The translations under genes and the position numbers were made by a program. DNA of 64,000 nucleotides from UBA6055 sp965203755 (lineage in GTDB: Bacteria > Chloroflexota > Anaerolineae > Aggregatilineales > Phototrophicaceae). Under the pieces are notes generated by a model, which saw nothing but the letters and a program-made list of their open reading frames with translations, was not told where the DNA came from and searched no databases. The stretch covers positions 2,790,001-2,854,000 of the forward strand of contig OZ241910.1 in assembly GCA_965203755.1 (NCBI GenBank). Reading direction: 5' to 3'. Below, one piece after another: positions 16,784 to 26,929 of the stretch (positions are counted from its first letter, which is position 1; every line of letters begins with the position of its first letter).

Positions 16784-17965
16784 ATGATGACCATTGATTT
16801 TATGGCTGAAGCCAAAGCAATGCGCGCCGAATTGATTGAACGCCGCCGCGATTTTCATCGACATCCCGAACTGGCTTTTGAAGAATTGAGAACCGCCGGC
16901 ATTGTCGCCGATGAACTCGGCCAGCTTGGGCTCGAGGTGCAGACCGGGGTTGGCAAGACGGGCGTGGTTGGCATCCTGGAAGGGGCGGGGGATGGCCCCA
17001 CCCTGCTATACCGCGCTGACATGGATGCGCTGCCTATCGAGGAAGAGAACAGCGCGGATTATGCTTCCAGCGAATCGGGCAAGATGCACGCCTGCGGTCA
17101 CGATGGCCATACCGCGATTGCATTGGGCATCGCCAAGCTGCTGTCGAATCATCGCCGCCGCTTGAATGGCAGGGTCAAATTCGTTTTCCAACCGGCTGAA
17201 GAAGTTGGCGGCGGCGCGCTTGCCATGATTGAAGACGGGGCGCTGGAGTCGCCTTCACCCGACCGGGCCTTGGGCATTCATCTGTGGAATGACCTTGAGG
17301 TTGGCAAGGTAAGCGTGGTTTCTGGCCCGGTGATGTCGGGCGCGGGCATGTTTGAAATCACCGTCACGGGCAGAGGCGGGCATGGCGCTATGCCGCATCA
17401 GACAGCCGACCCCATCGTGTGCGCGGCGCAAATGATTACCGCCTTGCAGTCGATTGTCAGCCGCAATGCCGATCCTTTGGATACGGTGGTCTTGTCGATT
17501 GGGAAAATCGGCGGCGGCAGCGCCCGCAATGTAATCCCGCAGTCGGTGACGTTTGGCGGATCGTTTCGGATATTTCGCGAAGACACGCGGGCTATGGTCG
17601 CGGCGCGCATCCATGAAATCGCTGCCGGCACAGCGACGGCGATGGGCTGTCGAGCCGATGTGACGCTGGGGGCGGGCATTGGCGCGGTGGTCAATGATGA
17701 TGAAGTGGCGGCGCATACGCGCGCCGTGTTCGCAAGCCTGGGCGATGTCGTATCGGCAGTTGAGCAGCCTTGGATGGCTTCCGAAGATGTGGGTTTGCTG
17801 ATGGAGCGGAGTCCAAGCGCTTATTTGCTGGTTGGCTCGGCAAACCATGAACGCGAACTCGATTATCCCCATCATCATCCGCGTTTTGATTTCGACGAAG
17901 ATGTCCTGCCCTTGAGCGTCGGGCTGATGTCGGCTGTGATTGCCGATTATTTACAGGCGGGCTGA
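16784..17965 (+). CDS. M20-family amidohydrolase (HipO/AbgA-like)
   Basis: This 393-residue metallopeptidase-fold enzyme hydrolyses amide bonds of N-acyl amino acids or similar compounds. It shows RADMDALP (about 77-84), HACGHDGHTA with zinc ligands (102-111), FQPAEEVGGGA with the catalytic Glu pair (about 136-146), the dimerization-domain motif GRGGHGAMPH, and a late HHHPRFDFDED with a metal His. All key residues are present. GAGG lies 7 bases before the ATG at 16784. The family covers hippurate, indole-acetyl-amino acid and N-acetyl-diaminopimelate deacylases, and sequence alone does not choose among them. Confidence 0.88.
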   Translation: MMTIDFMAEAKAMRAELIERRRDFHRHPELAFEELRTAGIVADELGQLGLEVQTGVGKTGVVGILEGAGDGPTLLYRADMDALPIEEENSADYASSESGKMHACGHDGHTAIALGIAKLLSNHRRRLNGRVKFVFQPAEEVGGGALAMIEDGALESPSPDRALGIHLWNDLEVGKVSVVSGPVMSGAGMFEITVTGRGGHGAMPHQTADPIVCAAQMITALQSIVSRNADPLDTVVLSIGKIGGGSARNVIPQSVTFGGSFRIFREDTRAMVAARIHEIAAGTATAMGCRADVTLGAGIGAVVNDDEVAAHTRAVFASLGDVVSAVEQPWMASEDVGLLMERSPSAYLLVGSANHERELDYPHHHPRFDFDEDVLPLSVGLMSAVIADYLQAG

Positions 17966-17968
17966 CCG

Positions 17969-18631
17969 ATGCGCGCGGGCTTTCCCATTAGCTGGCTGGA
18001 ATCCAACGGGTGGCTGGCGCTTTCGGGCGGCGCCGACCGGCGAAGTGAAATTCGCGCACAGGCTTTGAGCCGCGCCAATGCCGACGGGGCGATTGCCTAT
18101 ATTTCGCTGGCGGGCGATATGGGCGATGCGCTGATGGACGACCTGGCTGAACTGGGCGCCCCGACGGGATACCTTGTTGATTTGGCGGACAGCGACAACA
18201 ATGCGATTCACGAACGGCTGCGCGCCGCCGGCATGATTGTGATTGAACCCGGCGAAGATATCCGCCAACTCAAGCGGCTGATGTCGCAAACGGTGGCGCA
18301 TGCCCTAAAAGAAGCGCTGAACCACGGCGCGCTCATCCTGTTTGAGGGCTTGGCGGCGACTCTTGCCGGCGAATACATTGTACAGCCAAACGGCATGGCA
18401 AAGGGGCTGAAATTCGTCCGCAATGTTTATATCGCGTCCGATGTGAGCAGTGCGCTGGCAACTCAAGCCGCGCAAAAAGTCTATCTGGCGCAGCCTGAAG
18501 CGGCTTTGATTGCGATTGACCGCGGCGCGGCCTTGGTTTTGGGACCGAACCAGCATATAGAAACCTGGGGCCGGCCGCAGATCGTCTTTCGCTTGGGCAG
18601 CGAATCAGAAATGCTGGATCGCAGCGTTTAA
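17969..18631 (+). CDS. Unknown protein, possibly related to the S51/class I amidotransferase fold
   Basis: The 220-residue protein starts 3 bases after the amidohydrolase and ends 15 bases before purA, so it is part of the same operon. The layout resembles peptidase S51/cyanophycinase-like proteins: an early LSGGADRR, a glycine-rich strand-turn, and a middle helix ending in GALILFEGLAATLAGEY. In S51 enzymes this last element is G-x-SAGA with the nucleophilic Ser; here Ser is missing, so catalysis of that kind is unlikely. No signal peptide or membrane segment is seen. I do not recognise the exact family, and the fold link is weak. Confidence 0.4.
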   Translation: MRAGFPISWLESNGWLALSGGADRRSEIRAQALSRANADGAIAYISLAGDMGDALMDDLAELGAPTGYLVDLADSDNNAIHERLRAAGMIVIEPGEDIRQLKRLMSQTVAHALKEALNHGALILFEGLAATLAGEYIVQPNGMAKGLKFVRNVYIASDVSSALATQAAQKVYLAQPEAALIAIDRGAALVLGPNQHIETWGRPQIVFRLGSESEMLDRSV

Positions 18632-18646
18632 TGGAAGCAGGGGGAT

Positions 18647-19999
<1,353 letters not shown>

Positions 20000-20038
20000 T
20001 ACAATCAGGTCAGTTGTGACCGAATGAGGAGCTTGTGC

Positions 20039-20317
20039 ATGAGACGGTTGAGCATCTTGGCGATCCTGTTCATTGTTTTGCTGGCGGGCGGCGCCATCAC
20101 TTCCAACTTGCTGTCGTCGGATTTGGCAATTCAGCAGACCACCAATCCAAACGGGGACGCCTTGACCGCAACCCCCGACCAGGCGGCTGCCTTTATCCTG
20201 ATTGTCGGCTTTATCATCATGAACGTGATTGGCGCCGGCTTGACCTTGGCCTTGGTCTTTTGGCTGCTGAATCATCAGGTGACTGCTGTTCGACAGGAAG
20301 CCGAAGCTCAATCTTGA
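20039..20317 (+). CDS. Small protein with two transmembrane helices
   Basis: The 92-residue protein has two hydrophobic helices (about residues 4-24 and 49-76) joined by a polar loop rich in Thr, Asn and Asp (about 25-48), and a short charged C-terminus. GAGGAG lies 7 bases before the ATG at 20039. It is the first gene behind its own promoter and stands 63 bases before ctaA, so a role near the terminal oxidase or heme A synthesis is possible. No cysteine or heme motif is present. I do not recognise the family. Confidence 0.6.
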   Translation: MRRLSILAILFIVLLAGGAITSNLLSSDLAIQQTTNPNGDALTATPDQAAAFILIVGFIIMNVIGAGLTLALVFWLLNHQVTAVRQEAEAQS

Positions 20318-20380
20318 TGATCTTCCCAAGATGATGCGCCGGCTCTATTCCTCAAGTTTTGCGTCCGGATAGATTTTGTG

Positions 20381-21349
20381 ATGCAGCAGAAACAAGGTCC
20401 GCGCTCCAACCTGTTCATTTCCCTGTCACTGGCGACGGCAGGGAGCACACTGGGTTTGATTGTGTTTGGGGCGGTTGTGCGCGTGACCGATTCCGGCTTG
20501 GGCTGTGGCAACGATTGGCCGCTGTGCAATGGCGCGGTCTTCCCGCCGCTTGACAATCTGGCTGCTTGGATTGAGTGGCTGCATCGTCTTTTCGCCCTCT
20601 TCATCGGCTTGCTGGGTTTAGTGACTCTGGCTGTCGCCTGGCGCACTTATCGAAACCGCGATGACCGCGTCTTGGCGATGACCCTTGCGGCGGCGGTCTT
20701 GTTTATGGTTCAAAGCGGGCTGGGCGCGCTGGCGGTTGTTATGGATTTGCCGCCCACCGTTGTGACCCTGCACCTTGGTGTCGCCATGCTGCTGCTGGCG
20801 GCGCTGCTGGCGGCGGCGGTCATCGCCTGGCATCAGCCAAAAACAGGCTGTCATGCCGATAGCGTCACCGCCTTGACCTACATCAATGCCGCGTTCACTT
20901 TGCTTATCATTTTGACGGGCGCATTGGTGCGCGGCAGCGGCGCCACCTTTGCCTGCACCGAATGGCCGCTGTGCGATAACGGCAGCCTGCTTCCCCTTGA
21001 GCAAGGGCAGCTGGCTCTGATTCACATGATTCACCGCTTTGCTGTCGGCGCGCAGGCGATTGCTGTCATCATACTTGTCTGGCAGGTCTTGCGAAATCGA
21101 GCCGATGCGCTGGTCAGGCAAATCGCCGTGGCCGCCGGATGCGCGTACCTGCTGCAAATGGGGACCGGCGCCATGTTTGTCATCAGCATCGCCAGTCCTG
21201 AATGGGGCGCAGCGCATGTCGGCTTGGCGGCGGCGGCCTGGGGCTTGCTGGTCATACTGGCGGTGGCCGAGACCTTGAATCATCGTCACTTCTCACAGAA
21301 CAGGACGGAACCGGTATGGCAGCCATCCGCCGAAACCGACTTGGACTAG
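20381..21349 (+). CDS. ctaA: Heme A synthase (CtaA/COX15 family)
   Basis: The 322-residue membrane protein oxidises heme O to heme A for cytochrome aa3-type oxidases. Eight hydrophobic helices can be seen, arranged as two four-helix repeats. VVRVTDSGLGCGNDWPLCNG is the N-terminal repeat motif (with the Cys pair) and ALVRGSGATFACTEWPLCD is its second copy. Heme-ligand histidines occur in EWLHRL, TLHLGV, HMIHRF and AAHVGL. The ATG at 20381 is preceded by a GTG in frame. It overlaps ctaB by 34 bases. Together with ctaB and the cytochrome c it points to aerobic respiration. Confidence 0.92.
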   Translation: MQQKQGPRSNLFISLSLATAGSTLGLIVFGAVVRVTDSGLGCGNDWPLCNGAVFPPLDNLAAWIEWLHRLFALFIGLLGLVTLAVAWRTYRNRDDRVLAMTLAAAVLFMVQSGLGALAVVMDLPPTVVTLHLGVAMLLLAALLAAAVIAWHQPKTGCHADSVTALTYINAAFTLLIILTGALVRGSGATFACTEWPLCDNGSLLPLEQGQLALIHMIHRFAVGAQAIAVIILVWQVLRNRADALVRQIAVAAGCAYLLQMGTGAMFVISIASPEWGAAHVGLAAAAWGLLVILAVAETLNHRHFSQNRTEPVWQPSAETDLD

Positions 21350-22230
21350 AAGATTCGCTGCGGGCATATCTCGAACTCACCAAACCGCGCATTGTGATTC
21401 TGCTCGTGTTGACTTGCGTGACCAGTATGATTGTGGCGGCGAATGCGATGCCATCTATGGATACTGTCATTTTTGTCATACTTGGCGGCGGGCTTTCGGC
21501 TGGGGGGGCAAGCGCGATCAACCAGTATCTTGATCGGGAAATGGATTCCAAAATGGCGCGGACTTCAAGGCGGCCCATTCCCTCTGGGCGCATCCAGCCA
21601 GCCAATGCCCTGCTGTTTGGTCTGGCTTTGGTCGCTTGGTCGGTGCTGATACTGGCGGTATTCGTGAATTGGCTTGCTGCCGCCCTCGCTTTTGCGGGCA
21701 TGCTCTATTATGTGATTTTGTACACGGTCATCTTGAAGCGCAATACGGTGGTCAACATTTTGATTGGCGGCGGCGCTGGGGCGATGCCGGCGCTGGTTGG
21801 CTGGGCGGCGGCGGCCGGCTCGCTGGAGCCGCAGGCATTTATTTTGTTCGCGATTGTGTTTTATTGGACGCCGCCGCATTCATGGGCGCTGGCGATTATG
21901 GTCAACAAGGATTATGCCGCCGCCAATGTGCCCATGATGCCGGTGGCGCGCGGTGAACGAGTGACCCGTTATCAAATTCTCTGCTATTCGATCCAATTGC
22001 TGATTATCAGCTTGATTCCAGGTTTGCTGATATTGGTGCCGCAAGCGCCGCTCATGCTCGGCGGCTTCTATCTGCTGTCGGCGATTTTGCTGGGCATCGG
22101 CTTGGTCTGGCTGGCTGTTAAACTGATTCGCACAGCCGATAAAGCAGCCGCGCGCAAGGTCTACAAGTATTCGTCGGCTTATCTGGCGCTGCTGTTTTTG
22201 GCTATGATCGCCGACCGACTGCTGTTTTAG
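21316..22230 (+). CDS. ctaB: Protoheme IX farnesyltransferase (heme O synthase)
   Basis: This 304-residue UbiA-superfamily membrane enzyme attaches a farnesyl chain to protoheme to form heme O. The first prenyl-binding motif NQYLDREMDSKMARTSRRPI (Asp-rich with R-T-x-x-R-P) lies near residue 75, and the heme-side motif YTVILKRNTVVNILIGG and FYWTPPHSWALAI follow. About eight or nine hydrophobic helices are visible. The start at 21316 lies inside the ctaA end. A 14-base gap separates it from the cytochrome gene. Substrate and product match the neighbour ctaA exactly. Confidence 0.94.
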   Translation: MAAIRRNRLGLEDSLRAYLELTKPRIVILLVLTCVTSMIVAANAMPSMDTVIFVILGGGLSAGGASAINQYLDREMDSKMARTSRRPIPSGRIQPANALLFGLALVAWSVLILAVFVNWLAAALAFAGMLYYVILYTVILKRNTVVNILIGGGAGAMPALVGWAAAAGSLEPQAFILFAIVFYWTPPHSWALAIMVNKDYAAANVPMMPVARGERVTRYQILCYSIQLLIISLIPGLLILVPQAPLMLGGFYLLSAILLGIGLVWLAVKLIRTADKAAARKVYKYSSAYLALLFLAMIADRLLF

Positions 22231-22244
22231 GGGAGCTTTCGGCG

Positions 22245-22733
22245 ATGCAAAAAAAAACAAAGCCGAAACAGCCTCAAGCGGCGGTCATCTTGACCATCGC
22301 GCTGCTCGCTGCGGTCGCCTTCGCATTGGTGATCGCTTTTATCGTCAGCAGCGCCGCCGCGGATGATGTTTCCTCATCGGCGAGCGGGCAGTCCTACGCG
22401 GCTGAAGCCGCGGCGGCGCTTGAAGGTTCGGATGCTTTCATTGGCGAAGCGCTGATCGCCGACCAGGATTGCATCGCCTGTCATGTCCTTGGCGATGGCG
22501 CCGTCGCGCCGCTCTTCGCCGGTATCGCTGACCGTGCGGCTGAACAGCGGCCGCCGCTTTCGGCTGAACAGTATCTTTATGAAGCCATCATGTATCCAGG
22601 CGCCTATGTTTTGGAAGGATACGCCAATTCCATGCCCAATCATTACAGCCAGCGGCTGTCGCAGCAGGAGATCGGCCATATCATTGCCTATCTGCTGACG
22701 GCTGCCGACGAAGCCGGCGATTCCCAAAATTGA
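22245..22733 (+). CDS. Membrane-anchored monoheme cytochrome c
   Basis: The 162-residue protein has a basic N-terminus and one hydrophobic helix (about 13-36), then an Ala/Ser-rich linker, then a small cytochrome domain. The heme-binding motif CIACH is at residues 76-80 and the likely sixth ligand is Met-130 in YANSMP. The spacing (about 50 residues) suits class I cytochromes. It faces outward, anchored by the uncleaved helix, and probably carries electrons to the oxidase served by ctaA and ctaB. It is the last gene of that cluster. The electron partners are inferred from position only. Confidence 0.85.
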   Translation: MQKKTKPKQPQAAVILTIALLAAVAFALVIAFIVSSAAADDVSSSASGQSYAAEAAAALEGSDAFIGEALIADQDCIACHVLGDGAVAPLFAGIADRAAEQRPPLSAEQYLYEAIMYPGAYVLEGYANSMPNHYSQRLSQQEIGHIIAYLLTAADEAGDSQN

Positions 22734-22778
22734 AGCTGTCTATCCCAGTCACCCTGATTTGTATTGAAGCGGCGGCTT

Positions 22779-24490
22779 ATGAGTTTTGATGTATTCACGA
22801 TTTCGGCATTGGTGGATGAATTTTCGCATACTCTGGTCGGCGGCCGCGTCCAGGACGTGATTGACGTTGATGAAATGGGGCTGGGGCTGGAAATTTATGC
22901 CCGTCGCCGCCGTCATTATCTGTACATGAGCGCCAATGCGACGCAGCCGCGCGTGCATTTGACAGATGCCAAACTGCGGCGCGGTTTAACCAAGCCGACC
23001 CAGCTTGGCCTGCTGCTGCGGCGCTATGTTAAAAACGGCGCCGTCGCACGCGTCAGCCAGCCGGCCTGGGAACGAGTGATGCACATCGACGTTGAGGGCG
23101 CAGAGGGAAACGCGACCGTGATTATCGAGCCGATGGCGCGCCGCGCCAATGTTCTGCTGGTGCGGGACGGCATCATACTGGACTGTCTGAAGCGAGTCGG
23201 CCCCGAAGAAAATCGCTATCGGCTTAGCCTGCCCAATCACGACTATGCGCCGCCGCCGCCTTTGCGCGGACGACTTGATCCGGCGCAGGTCACGGTTGAC
23301 GATTTTCGCCGGCTTTTGGAGTCGGCGGACAAAAATCCGCTCAAACCCGGCGGGTATTGACGGGTCAGATTTTGGGCATGAGCCCCTTGCTGGCGAAAGA
23401 AATCGTCTTTGCGTCCACTGGCGCGCTGGATGCGAAAGTGATGGACACCGACGGCGCGGCGCTTTTCAGCGCATTTCAAGCCGTCGCCGCGCCGCTGCTG
23501 GACCGAGAATGGCAGCCGGGCATTGGCTTTCAAGACCATGCTGTCATTGAGTTCAGCGCTTTTCCATTGTCCTTTATCGAATGGCAGGCCGTCGATTCGA
23601 TGAGCGGCGCCATCACCGGATACTTTGGCTCTATTGTCGGGACACCGGCTTATGATGAGGCGAAAAAGCCAGTGCAGGCGGCAATCAAAGAGACAAGAAT
23701 CAAGCTCTCGTCCAAGCTGGCGTCTTTGCAGCGCGGGCTGAAAGACCGCGCCGAACTGGACCGGCTCAAACAGAGCGGCGAGCTTATTCTTGCCTATCAA
23801 TACAGCCTCGGCGATGGACAGGAGGAATTCAAGGCGCAGTATGACCCAGCGGGCCCGGAGCTTGCCATCCGTTTGAACCCGGCGCTAAGCCCGCTTGAAA
23901 ATGCACAGGATTATTTCCGCCAATACGAAAAAGCGAAGGCGGCCCGCCAAGCTGTGCCGCAGCTGATGGATGAGACGCAACTGGAGTTGGATTTTATTGA
24001 ACAGCTGGAAACTGACCTAATCACGGCGGCGAATTGGGTCGAAATCGACGACGTGATTCAGACCTTGCAGGCGCGCGGTCATTGGCGAGGGAAAAGGCTC
24101 AAACGTTTGGGCGGGGGAGGGCGGCAAGGGCCATTGAAAGCGGTCAGCCGCGACGGATATGTGATTTGGATTGGGCGAAACAGCCGCCAAAACGAAAAAG
24201 TGACCTTTGCGACCGCCAGCAGCCAGGATATTTGGCTTCATGCGCGCGGTGTTCCGGGCGCTCATGTGGTGATCCGCTATGACGGCCGGCGCATCAAAGA
24301 CGACCTGATTGCGGCCGCGGCGGCGGTCGCGGCGTACTATAGCCAGAAACGCGGTGAGAAGCGCGTCCTGGTCGATTATACGCGCGTCAAGCACGTCAAA
24401 GCGGTCAAGGGCGCGGGGCCGGGCATGGTCACCTATAAGCATGAACAAACCATCAGCGTGCGGCCGCGGGATGAAACGGCGCTGAAATAA
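22779..24490 (+). pseudogene. rqcH: RqcH/NFACT protein (FbpA-like), split by a frameshift
   Basis: Two overlapping reading frames together make one NFACT protein of about 570 residues, which in bacteria adds alanine tails to stalled nascent chains on 50S subunits. Frame 1 (ATG 22779 to TGA 23358-23360) carries the first half of the NFACT-N domain with ISALVDEFSHTLVGGRVQDV. Frame 2 (TTG 23357 to 24490) begins TGQILGMSPLLAKEIVF, the direct continuation. It goes on through the helical coiled region to the NFACT-R domain (DGYVIWIGRNSRQNE, DIWLHARGVPGAHVVIR). Adding one base in the GGCGGG run near 23348-23353 restores one frame. It may be a sequencing error, a real mutation, or two coupled parts (TATTGA overlap). 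Confidence 0.75.
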
Positions 24491-24527
24491 GCCGCCCGAT
24501 GCGCTAATCGGTCATCAGCCGGCCGCC

Positions 24528-25727
24528 TTACGGCGCTAAAACGCGGCGCGTTTCGTCCAAAACCTGGCTGATGGTGATTTCGGCGACGCAGGGATGATAG
24601 CGCAGATTATCACCGCGCCAATCCAGGATCCGGCAGGGGCGGCAGCCAATGCTGGAAGTCAGGACGGCATGACGGCGAGGGTTTCCCCAAGGGGCGAATT
24701 CGACCGGGTCGGCGGGCCCAAAGAGAGTCACCGTCGGCGTGGCGACGGCCGCCGCCAGGTGCATCGGCCCGCTGTCGGGCCCTAAGACGAGCAAGGCGCG
24801 CTTGTAAAGGGATGCCAGTTGACCGATGCGGGTCGATCCGGCAATGATGTAAGCCGGTTCCTTCATTTTTGCGGCGATGTCGCTGATGAGGGCCGCTTCT
24901 GGCGAACTGCCGGTAAAGATGATGGCGGCCGAAAATTGCGTGGAAATGATATCGGCGACCTTGGCCCACTTGTCCGCTGGCCACAGTTTGACGGCGGCGC
25001 CGGCGCCGGGATGAATGCAGATGAGGGGCTTGTCCGGGCTGATTCGCCATTCCGCTAGATACTTGTCGATGTATGCTTTGTCCTCTGGTTTGAGCGGATA
25101 CGTCAATTTGATTTGCTCGGACTTGACGGCGCCGGTCCAGGGTTCAGCCAGGCGAAGGTTTTGTTTGACAGCGTGCTGATATTGATATTTCAGAGCCGTT
25201 GTCAAAAAAGGGGCGACATTCGGCAGGTCATACCCGATCCGTTCCCGAATGCCGGCAAAGCATGCCAGCATGGCGCCCCACCAGTGATCGCGGCGCATAA
25301 TCACCGCGCTGCTGTAGCCGATTTGGCGGAGCGTTTGCGCCGACTTCGCCGCCAGCAGCCAAGGATTGCGCGCCGGCGAACTCGAATGACGTTGAAATCC
25401 GGGGAATTGCAGGGTCAGCGCCAGGTCAATCTCATCGTAATTGGACAGCAGGTCGGCTGCCCCCTGGCCGCATAATACATGGATGCCTATATCGGGACGT
25501 TTTCGTTTGATGGCTTGTATCGCTGGGGTGGACAGCAAGACGTCGCCAAGGTGGTCAGGGCGGATGATGAGCAGTCGCCGCGCCGGCGCGCTTTGCGCGA
25601 ATACAGGCGCTTTGGAGATGACCGACAAGAGCCCGTCGCGAAGGCGATGCTTGAGCGAAGGCTGATGAAATGCCGCTGCCATCTGTTGGTTTCGTATGAC
25701 GAGCGTCTCTCTATCCAATGCCGACAT
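24528..25727 (-). CDS. Glycosyltransferase family 9 (heptosyltransferase-like)
   Basis: The 399-residue protein resembles ADP-heptose:LPS heptosyltransferases (GT9). It has LLIIRPDHLGDVLLSTPAIQAI near residue 52 (first 20 shown in part), the second Rossmann half with ICIHPGAGAAVKLWPADKWA, and LGPDSGPMHLAAAVATPTVTLFGP, the nucleotide-sugar binding segment. Chloroflexota usually lack LPS, so the acceptor is more likely a capsule, exopolysaccharide or protein glycan; this is inference. An N-terminal extension of about 45 residues precedes the fold. Its start overlaps the upstream glycosyltransferase gene by 17 bases; the three glycosyltransferase genes form one minus-strand operon. Confidence 0.85.
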   Translation of the reverse strand: MSALDRETLVIRNQQMAAAFHQPSLKHRLRDGLLSVISKAPVFAQSAPARRLLIIRPDHLGDVLLSTPAIQAIKRKRPDIGIHVLCGQGAADLLSNYDEIDLALTLQFPGFQRHSSSPARNPWLLAAKSAQTLRQIGYSSAVIMRRDHWWGAMLACFAGIRERIGYDLPNVAPFLTTALKYQYQHAVKQNLRLAEPWTGAVKSEQIKLTYPLKPEDKAYIDKYLAEWRISPDKPLICIHPGAGAAVKLWPADKWAKVADIISTQFSAAIIFTGSSPEAALISDIAAKMKEPAYIIAGSTRIGQLASLYKRALLVLGPDSGPMHLAAAVATPTVTLFGPADPVEFAPWGNPRRHAVLTSSIGCRPCRILDWRGDNLRYHPCVAEITISQVLDETRRVLAP

Positions 25728-26925
25728 CCTGGTATGCTTGCAGCAGATTCGGAGCTAACGTCTGCCAGTCACAGCATCGGCTGACTTGCTGGCTGGCTTT
25801 TATTCCTGCCGTTTGCCGCCGCTTTTCGTCCTGTAGCAGGGATACAATGATTTGGGCAAAATCGGCTTCGCTGTCAGCGATCTCAATCGCTTGCTGAATG
25901 CTATGGCGCAGGCCGGCCGCTCCAAGCGAGGTAGAGACCACGGCGCATCCAGAGGCCATCGCCTCAAGAATTTTGAGCCGTGTGCCGCTGCCCATGCGAA
26001 GCGGCACGACAGCCAATGCGGCGGCGTGCAAATAGGGCTGCACTGAATCGACCCAGCCGGTGACTGTGATGTGATCTTTGGCGGCAAGCGCCTGGACGCG
26101 TCGATGTGGACTGCGCCCAACAATGACCAATTTGGCCCTTGGGCAGCGCCGCCGCACGCGCGGCAAAATCCTGGCGCTGAACCACTCCATCGCATCCACA
26201 TTCGGGCGATAATCCATCTTGCCGGTGAAAACCAACTGATTCGCCGCGCGTTTGTGGTTAGCCGGCGGGCGATAGTCATCAACGAATATCCCATTGGGCA
26301 CCACAGATGTCGGGGCGCCGCCGTACAAGTTCAAAAGACGCTGGTCGGCTTCGCTGGCTGAAATCACATGGTCGACGGTCTGGCAGATCCACTGTTCAAA
26401 ACGTTTCAGACGTCTCGCTTGCACTGCCGAATAGACGGCTATGGGCAGCCGCCCAAGGCGCTGACGTTCAATGTCGAAAATCGCGTTTTGCAATGCGGCT
26501 TCGGCATTATAGGCATCATAAACCACGCGGGCGTTTTTTTTGCGCGCCAGGATAAGCGGTAAATAGCAGCCCAGTTCAATTCCCGAAAACTGGATCGCAT
26601 CGAAAACGTTGTCCCGCAGCAGCTGCTTGAGTTCGCTTTCGAAGCATGCGCTCGCCAGCCGAAACTCGATATCCGCCTTGTTTGTGCTGATGAGCTTGAC
26701 AAACCGCTTGAGTTTGCTGTGTTTTGGCGAGGCGGCGGTGTGGACTTGGCGGCAATGCTGAAACAAAGGATTGGTCAAGGGGTCAGGATCGAAGCGCGTC
26801 AAACTCAACAGAGTCAGGCTATAGCCGGCATCGCTCAAACTGCGAAGCAAGCCATAGCTGCGGATCGCGCCGCCCGATTCGCTTGGGAAAGGCAGATAAG
26901 GTGTCAGGAGCAGAATGTTCATCAT
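25711..26925 (-). CDS. Glycosyltransferase family 4 (group 1)
   Basis: The 404-residue GT-B fold enzyme starts with ILLLTPYLPFPSESGGAIRSY, the typical GT4 N-terminal loop. FTGKMDYRPNVDAMEWF and KLVIVGRSP lie in the middle. The C-terminal domain has VVPLRMGSGTRLKILEAMASG, the E-x7-E-like donor-binding motif. The donor sugar and acceptor cannot be read from the sequence. The domain layout resembles exopolysaccharide enzymes that end in a TuaH-like fold. It begins 4 bases after the end of the upstream GT4 gene. Confidence 0.88.
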   Translation of the reverse strand: MMNILLLTPYLPFPSESGGAIRSYGLLRSLSDAGYSLTLLSLTRFDPDPLTNPLFQHCRQVHTAASPKHSKLKRFVKLISTNKADIEFRLASACFESELKQLLRDNVFDAIQFSGIELGCYLPLILARKKNARVVYDAYNAEAALQNAIFDIERQRLGRLPIAVYSAVQARRLKRFEQWICQTVDHVISASEADQRLLNLYGGAPTSVVPNGIFVDDYRPPANHKRAANQLVFTGKMDYRPNVDAMEWFSARILPRVRRRCPRAKLVIVGRSPHRRVQALAAKDHITVTGWVDSVQPYLHAAALAVVPLRMGSGTRLKILEAMASGCAVVSTSLGAAGLRHSIQQAIEIADSEADFAQIIVSLLQDEKRRQTAGIKASQQVSRCCDWQTLAPNLLQAYQDVGIG

Positions 26926-26929
26926 TCAT

